Assembly (NCBI RefSeq): GCF_002257705.1
Contig: NZ_LSLK01000022.1
Location: 1-12,632, forward strand
DNA from: Sporomusa silvacetica DSM 10669
GTDB lineage: Bacteria > Bacillota > Negativicutes > Sporomusales > Sporomusaceae
DNA: 12,632 nucleotides
Reading direction: 5' to 3'
Both the position numbers and the translations under genes were made by a program. Shown here in pieces: positions 1 through 5,824 of this stretch. The first letter of the stretch is position 1. The number at the start of each line of letters is the position of its first letter. A model generated the notes under the pieces. That model was not told where the DNA came from, made no database searches, and was given only the letters and a program-made list of their open reading frames with translations.

Positions 1-48
1 GAACATAGCGAGGAAATACGAGGTATTTCATTTACGTTAAGTTATTGA

Positions 49-125
49 ACCGCCGTGTACCGAACGGTACGCACGGTGGTGTGAGAGGTCGGTCATTCAA
101 ATAATGGATGACCTCCTACTCGATT
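49..125 (+). mobile_element. 3' end of a group II intron (domains V and VI)
   Basis: The sequence folds as domain V of a group II intron. Bases 49-56 pair with 73-80 (one G-U), bases 57-61 pair with 66-70, a GAAC tetraloop sits at 62-65, and a two-base GC bulge lies at 71-72. The lower stem contains a CGC triad (51-53), as in some bacterial class introns. A domain VI-like stem follows (GAGGTC 85-90 with GACCTC 110-115), then CTACTCGAT, which fits a branch-point A near 118 and an intron end at about 124-125. Bases 1-48 read open (EHSEEIRG...) to a TGA at 46-48 and might be the tail of the intron-encoded reverse transcriptase, but this is too short to verify. The rest of the intron lies upstream of the window. 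Confidence 0.75.
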
Positions 126-175
126 AGTGGAATACTACAAATATATAGTTGATCAAGTTAACTAATAATACTAAT

Positions 176-201
176 AGTATATTACATATTCATAATATAC
201 T
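176..201. repeat. AT-rich perfect inverted repeat
   Basis: AGTATATTA (176-184) and TAATATACT (193-201) are perfect 9-bp arms around an 8-base spacer. It lies between the intron end and the RND gene fragment. It has no T-run and no neighbouring gene, so its role is unknown. The arms are all A/T except one pair, so chance occurrence in this AT-rich stretch is possible. Confidence 0.4.
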
Positions 202-225
202 GAAGATCACAAATATGGTTTTATA

Positions 226-423
226 TCCAATCAGATTGCCAATGTGGTCGGCGGCATGTCTGCTTCTACCTTTAGGATTGACCAGGAAGATGGAATTGGT
301 TTCCGCGTAGCTTATCCTGCAGAACGACGTGATCACGTTACAAGCTGCACGTCATGATCGTAAACTCCCAAAGGGCTAACTCCACTAGAATCACTAGGAG
401 CATTCGCTAGTAAAAAAATCCCT
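226..423 (+). pseudogene. Decayed internal fragment of an RND efflux pump gene
   Basis: The translation starts SNQIANVVGGMSASTF and later reads TPKGLTPLESLG...KKIP. It aligns with residues 739-805 (bases 8035-8235) of the intact RND pump gene in this window. By hand, 50 of 58 residues match in the parts that stay in frame. Between them the fragment has lost one base near 340-341, lost about one codon near 350, and gained one base near 362-363, so stops appear at about 355 and 361 and the frame is then restored. Homology may reach back to about 202 (a KYG followed by ISNQ) with a further small deletion. Nothing else of the pump gene is present: about 66 codons remain of more than 1,000. It is a copy of a paralogue, not of the intact gene itself, because synonymous differences are frequent. 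It cannot encode a working protein. Confidence 0.88.
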
Positions 424-424
424 G

Positions 425-442
425 AGCCAACCAGGCTTTTTT
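425..442 (+). terminator. Weak hairpin with T-run after the RND fragment
   Basis: AGCC (425-428) pairs with GGCT (434-437) around a 5-base loop and runs into six T residues (437-442). The stem is only 4 bp, so this is a weak intrinsic terminator or a remnant of one. It starts within two bases of where homology to the RND gene ends, which may mark a deletion junction. A second short G/C hairpin (GGGGGT 464-469 with ACCCCC 475-480) lies just downstream without a T-run. Confidence 0.35.
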
Positions 443-495
443 ACAACTGAAAGATTGTATCTGGGGGGTTATCCACCCCCGCATAGTACATGGAG

Positions 496-651
496 TTATT
501 GGCTACTGATCATCTTTCTAATATGTTCCCAAATATCTTGCTCGGTATATTCATGTACACACCCGTCATCATTTGGTTCAGGTTCCTTCCCAAGCTGTTC
601 AAGAATGCGTTTCTCGGTTTCTTCAGATATATTGATGAAGGCTTTTTTTAT
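496..651 (-). pseudogene. Remnant of a small acidic protein gene, start lost
   Basis: The minus strand encodes about 51 residues ending ...EYTEQDIWEHIRKMISSQ, preceded by KKAFINISEETEKRILEQLG. The charged, helix-forming composition looks like a real protein and not a shadow frame, and the plus strand here gives no credible product. There is no ATG, GTG or TTG in the normal place: the codon ahead of KKAF is ATA (651-649), and an in-frame TAG lies four codons further upstream. Where an SD site should be, a terminator hairpin (655-687) ends instead. The simplest reading is a gene whose 5' end was mutated or replaced, leaving the C-terminal part. I do not recognise the family. Initiation at ATA is possible but rare. 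Confidence 0.45.
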
Positions 652-654
652 ACA

Positions 655-687
655 AAAACACGGCCACTATCTGTAGTGCCGTGTTTT
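655..687 (-). terminator. Intrinsic terminator for the zinc-ribbon/MarR transcript
   Basis: Read on the minus strand, the arms AAAACACGGCACTA and TAGTGGCCGTGTTTT pair with one bulged base around a 4-base loop, followed by five T residues. It lies about 155 bases beyond the stop of the minus-strand zinc-ribbon gene. On the plus strand the trailing run is only four T before GGA, so the minus-strand direction is favoured. Confidence 0.7.
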
Positions 688-843
688 GGACCAATTTGCT
701 CAGCATGGGTAGTAAGTTGGCTTAGTAATAGAACCATTATCTGAGCATTCAAAAGATGTTCGTCGTAAGGAGGAATCGGAAGAAAACTCGAAATAAATGT
801 TTGCTCCGCTGTATACGAATCTAATCTGAGGCTGTTTTACTTT

Positions 844-1005
844 TTAAAAGATACTATACTGGGTAGCTTTTTCTTTTGTCGGCAATTCTGCGCTGCAAAA
901 TGGGCATTTTTTTAGTTTAATATCGCGTATCTCTGTAATTTTCCTTTGGCAGTTAGGACACTTAGTGCTTTTTCCTGACATAGGTTTACTACTACCACAG
1001 CACAT
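844..1005 (-). CDS. Small double-CxxC zinc-ribbon protein, 53 aa
   Basis: A short ORF with ATG at 1005 and the SD-like AGAGGTGA a few bases upstream. The protein begins MCCGSSKPMSGK, has a CPNC knuckle (residues 16-19) and a CPFC knuckle (residues 34-37) 14 residues apart, and ends in a Lys-rich tail. Two CPxC knuckles at this spacing are typical of a rubredoxin-like zinc ribbon. A further CC pair lies at residues 2-3. It would be a cytoplasmic metal-binding mini-protein. It follows the MarR gene on the same strand after 61 bases and precedes the terminator at 655-687, so the two are probably co-transcribed. Function is unknown. It may bind zinc structurally, act as a small metal or redox partner of the regulator, or be an orphan ribbon. 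Confidence 0.8.
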   Translation of the reverse strand: MCCGSSKPMSGKSTKCPNCQRKITEIRDIKLKKCPFCSAELPTKEKATQYSIF

Positions 1006-1066
1006 TAAGAGTCACCTCTTTTCATTTAAATAGATAAGGGAGTGAGCAAAATTAATCGGTCACATT

Positions 1067-1537
1067 TTATTCTACGGTATCTTTTTTTAAAACCTGGTAT
1101 AGGGCGGAACTGAAAATTTGGATTCCTTCCAATGTTGTCTCACGCTTGTTTTCAGGGATAATTTCTAAAACGGCTTCAAAATAGCGGCGCGAGTTAAGTT
1201 CTATCTCCAGAAAAACTTTTTGACCTTTTTCTGTGAGTTCAATATCTACATAGCGGCGGTCATCTGGGTTCGGTTTACGATCAAGGTAGCCTTTGTTTAC
1301 CAAGTCATCTACAGTTCTACTTACTGCGCTTTTAGTTATATTTAGCCGATTTGCAAGTTCATTTACGGAAATTTTGCTTTCCTGTGCGGTTTCCCATATT
1401 ACATGACACTGAGCATATGTGCAATCGTAGCAAAAAGTCTTTTTACCCTCCAATACTCCTAAACTTCTCATAAAAGTTTTTATAGTATTTCTCATAGTAG
1501 AAATGTTCTTGGGCTCCTTTGTCATTCTATCGACCAT
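1067..1537 (-). CDS. MarR-family transcriptional regulator with Cys cluster
   Basis: A 156-residue protein of normal MarR length. The winged helix-turn-helix is clear: KISVNELANRLNITKSAVSR (about residues 55-74), then the wing with RKPNPDDRRY and a LTEKGQ segment (about 92-109), flanked by dimerisation helices. Just before the DNA-binding domain there are three cysteines, C36, C39 and C44 (CYDCTYAQC), which could sense oxidants, thiol-reactive compounds or metal ions. This is inference. It is transcribed divergently from the desulfurase-DGC-RND cluster and shares a control region with it, the usual arrangement for a MarR that represses itself and the neighbouring operon. The start is uncertain: ATG 1537 has almost no room for an SD, and ATG 1525 (MTKEPK) is an alternative. 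Confidence 0.93.
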   Translation of the reverse strand: MVDRMTKEPKNISTMRNTIKTFMRSLGVLEGKKTFCYDCTYAQCHVIWETAQESKISVNELANRLNITKSAVSRTVDDLVNKGYLDRKPNPDDRRYVDIELTEKGQKVFLEIELNSRRYFEAVLEIIPENKRETTLEGIQIFSSALYQVLKKDTVE

Positions 1538-1573
1538 CTTTCTTAGTGTAATTCAAGGTGGTTAGTGCGGTAT

Positions 1574-1594
1574 ACTGTTGACGATGTAAACAGT
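1574..1594. promoter_or_regulatory. Candidate regulator operator (ACTGTT-N9-AACAGT)
   Basis: ACTGTT (1574-1579) and AACAGT (1589-1594) form a perfect 6-bp inverted repeat. It overlaps the -35 box and spacer of the plus-strand promoter, and on the minus strand lies just downstream of the marR promoter's -10 box, so one bound dimer could block both. That the MarR protein binds here is inference from position. Confidence 0.5.
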
Positions 1595-1606
1595 TAATGG
1601 TACAAT
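1578..1606 (+). promoter_or_regulatory. Promoter of the desulfurase-DGC-RND cluster
   Basis: TTGACG (1578-1583), a 17-base spacer and TACAAT (1601-1606) make a near-consensus sigma-A/sigma-70 promoter. Transcription should start near 1613, giving a leader of about 150 bases before the ATG at 1766. Confidence 0.65.
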
Positions 1607-1609
1607 TTG

Positions 1610-1638
1610 ATTATACCTATATTCGGTAACCGTGTAAA
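1610..1638 (-). promoter_or_regulatory. Promoter of the marR gene
   Basis: On the minus strand, TTTACA (1638-1633), a 17-base spacer and a perfect TATAAT (1615-1610) form a strong sigma-A-type promoter. The spacer holds a small palindrome, CGGTAACCG (1624-1632). Its -10 box lies only three bases from the -10 box of the opposing promoter, so the two polymerases must compete for the region. Confidence 0.65.
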
Positions 1639-1655
1639 TATATAATAGCAAAGAT

Positions 1656-1677
1656 TTCTAATAGCTAATTATTAGAA
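1656..1677. promoter_or_regulatory. 22-bp palindrome in the leader (TTCTAATA-N6-TATTAGAA)
   Basis: TTCTAATA (1656-1663) and TATTAGAA (1670-1677) are perfect arms with a 6-base spacer. The size, AT-richness and symmetry fit a MarR-family binding site. It lies about 45 bases downstream of the predicted plus-strand start and about 18 bases upstream of the marR -35 box. As RNA it could instead form a weak hairpin. It is a candidate operator from sequence alone. Confidence 0.5.
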
Positions 1678-1765
1678 CATATAAAATTCTAAACGATTTG
1701 AATTTGAGTTGATTTCGTTATTATTGTTTTCTTTTATCACAAAATAATAAGAAGGTGGTTGACCT

Positions 1766-2913
1766 ATGTCTATCTACCTTGACAATGCAGCTACATCATA
1801 TCCCAAGCCTGATCTGGTAGCTGACTCAGTATACCATTTTATGAAACATATTGGTGTTAGTGTAGGGCGAGGGTCATATAGCAGAGCACAAAAAGCTGGT
1901 GAGACCGTTTACGAAACCCGCAAGTTGCTCTGCCAATTATTTAACCACAGTAATCCGGAGCATGTGGTTTTTACGTCCAATGTGACTGAAGCCATCAATT
2001 TAGCAATACGAGGAATAGTAACGCCCGGAGGACATGTCATTACCAGTAGTGTTGAACATAATGCGGTCTGGCGATGCTTAAAAATGTTAGAAAGAGACTA
2101 TAATATCCAAATTTCTACTGTACCTTGCGATAGAAGTGGTACAACCGATCCGGAAATAATCGAATGTATGATTCGACCGAACACGCAGCTTATCGTGTTT
2201 AATCATGCCTCCAATGTATTAGGTACAATTCAGCCTATCCGTCAGATTGGAACAATCGCGAGAAGGCATAATATTCTCTTTTTAGTAGATAGTGCACAGA
2301 CTGCAGGTGCCTACCCCATTGACATGCAGGCGGATTGTATTGATATATTGGCTTTACCGGTCACAAAAGTTTACTGGGGCCTATGGGTACAGGAGGGCTT
2401 ATTGTTAAATCCGAGGGGATGATTCGCCCACAAAAGGCAGGCGGTACGGGGCGTGATTCTTTTTCACCATATCAGCCAGAATACCTCCCTGATTGTTTAG
2501 AGGCCGGTACGCTGAATGTCAGTGGCATTGCTGGTCTTGGAGCAGCTGTTAATTTTATTTTAGGTGAGACGGTCGAAGCAATACGAAATAAAGAACAAAT
2601 CTTGACGGACTACGCTCTTAACCAACTGCAATGTTTGGATAAGGTGATCATATACGGGTCTGGCAACCCGGAAAAAATGGTAGGAGTAATATCATTTAAC
2701 GTAAGAAATGTTCCTGCTGTTGAGATCGCTTATGTATTAGATGAAGTGTATGGAATTATGGTCAGAGCTGGATTGCATTGCGCGCCAACTACCCATAGTT
2801 TAATTGAAACAGAATTAACTGGGACAGTTAGAATGAGCTGGGGTTACTTTAATCAGAAAGAAGATATTGATCGAGTAGTTTCGGCTTTGAGTGAGGTTCT
2901 TTCGAAGGTCTAA
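1766..2913 (+). pseudogene. Class-V aminotransferase / cysteine desulfurase, frameshifted
   Basis: Two frames together encode one 382-residue PLP enzyme of the NifS/SufS-like class, closest in style to the cysteine desulfurase family TIGR01977. The first frame (1766-2422) opens MSIYLDNAATSYPKP and contains SSVEHNAV and the cofactor-binding VDSAQTAGA. It goes out of frame at about 2351-2354: GGCTTTACC should read GGCTTTTACC, one T short. The second frame then gives FTGHKSLLGPMGTGG with the PLP-binding lysine at 2365-2367, and RAGLHCAPTTH with the catalytic cysteine at 2779-2781. Intact, it would release sulfur (or selenium) from cysteine (or selenocysteine) as a persulfide. As written, translation stops at 2422 without the lysine or the cysteine. 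SD AAGAAGGTGG lies 7 bases before the ATG. A sequencing error at this single base cannot be excluded. Confidence 0.9.
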
Positions 2914-2929
2914 AAAGGGGGGACGAGAT

Positions 2930-3100
2930 ATGGGCAAAGTAATTGTTGCCTTTGATGAGTCTGAGCAATTAATACTAAAAAGCATTTATTATGATGAAGA
3001 TCCAGAAGAAGCGCTTAATTTTGTTCTAAAACACATTCTACCTAAGGTTAAGAAGGAACTTTCCTGTCTATCTGGCACGCTGTCAGGGCAAAAGGGCTAG
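2930..3100 (+). CDS. Small protein of unknown function, 56 aa
   Basis: The protein starts MGKVIVAFDESEQLILKSIY at ATG 2930, six bases after an AAAAGGGGGGACGAG SD region. An in-frame start further upstream would overlap the desulfurase and has no better SD. It begins 16 bases after the desulfurase stop, so the two are almost certainly co-transcribed. It is acidic in the middle (YYDEDPEEAL) with an amphipathic helix (LNFVLKHILPKVKKEL) and a single cysteine near the C-terminus. No signal peptide or membrane segment is seen. I do not recognise the family. Position and size suggest an accessory factor of the desulfurase, but nothing in the residues proves it. Confidence 0.75.
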   Translation: MGKVIVAFDESEQLILKSIYYDEDPEEALNFVLKHILPKVKKELSCLSGTLSGQKG

Positions 3101-3124
3101 AATAAGAGAAAGGTGGTCTTAGAT

Positions 3125-3352
3125 ATGTCAGCGAAATGTTTTTCTTGTGGAATTGCTGATCGATTAGCTGCTGGAAAGTTGTGGTGTTTTAAATATAAGT
3201 TCGAGATATCGGATGTTATTGCCGAAGAAAAGTCTAATTGCTATTATTTTATTGAGCCCCAGGTTGAGGATGGAGAGCCTTTGACAGCGGCTCAAACGTT
3301 AATGCTTAAAGAATGCGAATTGGCCTCTCGGCGAATGCGTGGACCGGTATAG
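3125..3352 (+). CDS. Small Cys-rich protein, 75 aa, possible metal binding
   Basis: ATG at 3125 lies 8 bases after the SD AGAAAGGTGG; a GTG at 3113 is in frame but falls inside that SD. The protein reads MSAKCFSCGIADRLAAGKLW with C5 and C8 in a CxxC pair, then C21 (WCFKYK) and C38 (NCYYFIE). Four cysteines in two pairs could hold one zinc ion or an iron-sulfur centre. The C-terminal half is helical (LTAAQTLMLKECELASRRM). It is cytoplasmic with no signal peptide. It lies 24 bases after the previous gene and is followed by a terminator. I know of similar short Cys proteins in Sporomusaceae only as hypothetical proteins, so the function is unknown. Confidence 0.8.
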   Translation: MSAKCFSCGIADRLAAGKLWCFKYKFEISDVIAEEKSNCYYFIEPQVEDGEPLTAAQTLMLKECELASRRMRGPV

Positions 3353-3377
3353 AATCATATAAAGGCAACTCAATTTT

Positions 3378-3398
3378 ACCCGGTTAAGCCGGGTTTTC
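3378..3398 (+). terminator. Intrinsic terminator inside the gene cluster
   Basis: ACCCGG (3378-3383) pairs with CCGGGT (3389-3394) around a 5-base loop and is followed by a run of T. It separates the desulfurase part from the DGC-RND part. The SD of the next gene starts only about 17 bases later, so no promoter fits between them. The downstream genes must depend on read-through or on a promoter hidden upstream. This would lower the pump genes' expression relative to the first three genes. Confidence 0.75.
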
Positions 3399-3430
3399 TT
3401 CTAGTTAAATAAGTTAGGAGAGGATGTATT

Positions 3431-3838
3431 GTGGATAAAAAAATACCAGTTATCATTCCGTGCTGTGGCATTGATTCTGTTTATGGCCTAATGACTCAAG
3501 AAATAGCATTGAAGGTGAAAGAAGCGGTGAATAAGCAGGCGGAACTGTTTGGCTTAGCCTGTTTGGTAAATGGAGAAACAGATGCGGTACAAACAATAGC
3601 AAATACACTGTGCATTGTCATTAATGGATGTAACAAAGAGTGTGCGACCAACATTGTCGATATAATGGGTGGCGATATTGATATTGAGTATATTATTGAT
3701 CGCCTAGTGGCCGGAGTTGATACTGCAAGTCTAGGCACCATTGTTAGACTAAGCGAAAGTGGAGAAAGGCAAGTCTGTGAAATAGCTAGTAAACTAATAG
3801 CTAACTTAAAACTTACCGAAAAGGGGGCGGAGAAATGA
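3431..3838 (+). CDS. DGC-type putative zinc-binding protein, 135 aa
   Basis: The gene starts with GTG at 3431, 7-8 bases after the SD TAGGAGAGG; no ATG is available in frame. The protein begins with a beta strand and a cysteine pair, PVIIPCCGIDS (C11, C12), and has a second cysteine group INGCNKECAT (C67, C71), plus C44 and C61. This matches the DGC (putative zinc-binding) family PF08859, in which conserved cysteines flank a central [DN]GC motif; here the motif is NGC. The exact role of the family is not known. The next gene repeats the same fold, and its ATG overlaps this stop (ATGA, 3835-3838), so the two proteins are translationally coupled and may form a heteromeric metal or thiol-binding pair. 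Confidence 0.82.
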   Translation: MDKKIPVIIPCCGIDSVYGLMTQEIALKVKEAVNKQAELFGLACLVNGETDAVQTIANTLCIVINGCNKECATNIVDIMGGDIDIEYIIDRLVAGVDTASLGTIVRLSESGERQVCEIASKLIANLKLTEKGAEK

Positions 3839-4593
3839 TCGTGCACCCCAAAACAATCGGCATTATTGCTTGCTGTGGCAGCGAATGTACAGGTGGTTAT
3901 ATCTCACGGGCTGTAGCCGCAAGAATCGTGAACGAATTGAGAGCAACAAAGGTAGTTACAATCAGTCTGCCACGTTTGCTTATCGGTACTGCCAATGAAA
4001 AGAGATTTTCCATGAATCATCCTACGATTACCCTTGATGGCTGTGCTAAAGATTGTACCAGAAAGGCCGTTGAAAAGTACTGCTTTAAACCGATAGTCGG
4101 GATAAATATAGGCGATCTTATTGGCGAGCAAGAAGCTCGTGCCAGTGTGAATGGAGCTCATAGGAACATGTCCGAAATTGAAAAAGTTTCAGGTATTGTT
4201 ACGCATGTGTTAGACTCATTGGCTGCCATGTACGAAAAAGCCAAGGCTGCTCAGAACAACAATTGTGCCGAGGGAACCTGTGATTGCGGTTGCGACGGTA
4301 GCAGTTGCGGCTGTGGTTGTGAGAATGGTAGCGATGATGCGCCTGCCAGCGACCAATCGATTAGCGAACCAAACAGGGATGGTATTGTAATTTATACGAA
4401 AACAGGTTGCCCGTTTTGCGCTAAGGTACTGCAAGAATATCGGGAGAAAGGGATTGCATTTCAGGAAGTCAACACAAGTGTGCACGACTGGGCTAAGAAA
4501 TTGTGTAAAGATCGATATGGTTCTGATAAAGTACCTGTCATTGTCAAAGATGGAGTCGCAATACAAATTGGCGATGTTGAGGGTAAGGGCTGA
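3835..4593 (+). CDS. DGC domain - Cys-rich linker - glutaredoxin fusion, 252 aa
   Basis: Three parts are visible. Residues 1-135 are a DGC domain with IACCGSEC (C13, C14, C18) and the central TLDGCAKDC (C70, C74) plus C83. Residues 144-162 are a short metallothionein-like linker with seven cysteines, mostly as CxC (CDCGCDGSSCGCGC). Residues 183-252 are a glutaredoxin domain: IVIYTKTGCPFC with the C192-P-F-C195 active site, the cis-proline region KVPVIVKDG and GDVEG at the end, slightly short of a full glutaredoxin. The start ATG overlaps the previous stop and follows the SD GGGGGCGGAG. The likely job is to bind a metal, metalloid or persulfide and reduce or hand it over using the dithiol site. 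This is inference; the substrate is unknown. It precedes the pump genes in the same direction after 79 bases. Confidence 0.88.
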   Translation: MIVHPKTIGIIACCGSECTGGYISRAVAARIVNELRATKVVTISLPRLLIGTANEKRFSMNHPTITLDGCAKDCTRKAVEKYCFKPIVGINIGDLIGEQEARASVNGAHRNMSEIEKVSGIVTHVLDSLAAMYEKAKAAQNNNCAEGTCDCGCDGSSCGCGCENGSDDAPASDQSISEPNRDGIVIYTKTGCPFCAKVLQEYREKGIAFQEVNTSVHDWAKKLCKDRYGSDKVPVIVKDGVAIQIGDVEGKG

Positions 4594-4605
4594 CAAATGT
4601 GATAG

Positions 4606-4622
4606 GTTGACCGTGAGTCAAC
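4606..4622. promoter_or_regulatory. Palindrome GTTGAC-N5-GTCAAC before the adaptor gene
   Basis: GTTGAC (4606-4611) and GTCAAC (4617-4622) are perfect 6-bp arms with a 5-base spacer, about 50 bases upstream of the adaptor ATG and 12 bases after the previous stop. No T-run follows, so it is not a standard terminator. It could be an operator or an RNA processing/stabilising hairpin. There is no clear -10 box nearby. Confidence 0.4.
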
Positions 4623-4672
4623 AATAACGCTTGAGGTATATCCGTTGTTTTGGCATCTTGAGGAGGGTCTGC

Positions 4673-5824
4673 ATGTTCAAGCAAAAGAAAACTTTGGTAT
4701 TGATACTTATATTAGTTATCATCGGGGCAGGAAGCTTAGTATGGAAACGGAGTCATGACCTTGCTGCTATAGCAAAACCAATGGCTAGAGCCATTCCGGT
4801 ACAGGTGGCTATTGCTAAGCCAGGGACGATTGACATGCAGGCCCATTATTTGGGTAAGATAGAGTCTGCTATCTCTGTAGAACTATCATCACGCATAACG
4901 GCAAATGTCGTAGGAGTAACCAAACGTGAGGGCGATAAGGTAACAAAAGGAGAGGAACTAATCTACTTAGACGATTTGACATTGGCAAATAAAACCCGGG
5001 CGTCTGAGGCTAGCTTACGGTCCGCACAAAGTGCCCTAGTAGCCGCTGAAAGCTATTATCAAACCAAAAAGGCTAGTTTTGAACGGAGCCAGCGGTTATA
5101 TTCCCAAGCTGCGATCGCTCAGGAAACCTATGAATATTCACAGACTGAGGCTGATAATGCCTATAGCCAAATGGTTGCTGCCAGGGAAAACATTCAGGTG
5201 TATCAGGCAAACCTAGAGGCCAATGTAGCCGAGCAAGGCTATTCCAGAATCATATCGTCAATTGATGGCGTTGTCACTAAACGGCTGATAGAACCTGGCG
5301 ATATGGCTGTTCCCGGTAAAGCATTGATGTCATTGCAAGCTCTCAATCAGGGATACAAAATAACCGCCCAGGTTCCCCAAGAAGTCGTGCGTTCTGTAAC
5401 ATCTGGATCAAAGGCAGTGTTATCGCATGGTGATCAGCAAATGAGTGCCACTATTCAGAAAATATACCCATCTTTAGATCAAGCAAGTTTAGCTACAATT
5501 GAAATAAGGCAAGACGAATTACCCTTTGGGTTGCCTATGGGTTCGGTGATTGGAGTAGATATTGTATTAAATCAGGTAAACGGCATTGTCGTACCGGTTG
5601 ACTCTTTAATTACTAATAGCAAAGGAACTTTTGTAGTGGTTGTAGATGCTAATGCAGCTGCTTGTCAGATACCTGTTCAGGTCGTTGGTCGTAACGCCCA
5701 GGCTGCAGCAATAAGCGGAATACAACCCAATGATCGTGTAGTTGTTGGTCAGGAGAACCAATTAATGCAATTGACGACAGGTAAAAAAGTACTCATTATC
5801 CAGGACAGGAGTGAAAGTAATTGA
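4673..5824 (+). CDS. RND efflux periplasmic adaptor (HlyD/AcrA-type MFP), 383 aa
   Basis: The start is ATG 4673, chosen because GAGGAGGG lies 5-6 bases before it; an in-frame TTG at 4631 has no SD. Residues 7-24 form one membrane segment (TLVLILILVIIGAGSLVW), so the protein is anchored in the inner membrane with the rest in the periplasm. Two lipoyl half-motifs (about 75-101, VGVTKREGDKVTKGEEL; and 191-219, DGVVTKRLIEPGDMAVPG) flank an Ala/Gln/Glu-rich alpha-helical hairpin (about 105-185), followed by beta-barrel and membrane-proximal domains (VIGVDIVLNQVNGIVVPVDS). This is the standard adaptor layout that joins an RND pump to an outer-membrane channel. It is translationally coupled to the pump gene. 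No TolC-type gene is in the window, so a channel encoded elsewhere must serve. Confidence 0.95.
   Translation: MFKQKKTLVLILILVIIGAGSLVWKRSHDLAAIAKPMARAIPVQVAIAKPGTIDMQAHYLGKIESAISVELSSRITANVVGVTKREGDKVTKGEELIYLDDLTLANKTRASEASLRSAQSALVAAESYYQTKKASFERSQRLYSQAAIAQETYEYSQTEADNAYSQMVAARENIQVYQANLEANVAEQGYSRIISSIDGVVTKRLIEPGDMAVPGKALMSLQALNQGYKITAQVPQEVVRSVTSGSKAVLSHGDQQMSATIQKIYPSLDQASLATIEIRQDELPFGLPMGSVIGVDIVLNQVNGIVVPVDSLITNSKGTFVVVVDANAAACQIPVQVVGRNAQAAAISGIQPNDRVVVGQENQLMQLTTGKKVLIIQDRSESN

Noticed and set aside
455..744. Two overlapping plus-strand ORFs
   Set aside because: They have poor composition, no SD, and overlap a terminator hairpin. The minus strand of the same bases gives a more protein-like product.
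2351..2390. Programmed -1 frameshift in the desulfurase gene
   Set aside because: There is no X-XXY-YYZ slippery heptamer and no evident downstream stimulatory stem. The A-AAA-G at 2365-2369 is weak, and desulfurases of this family are not known for recoding.
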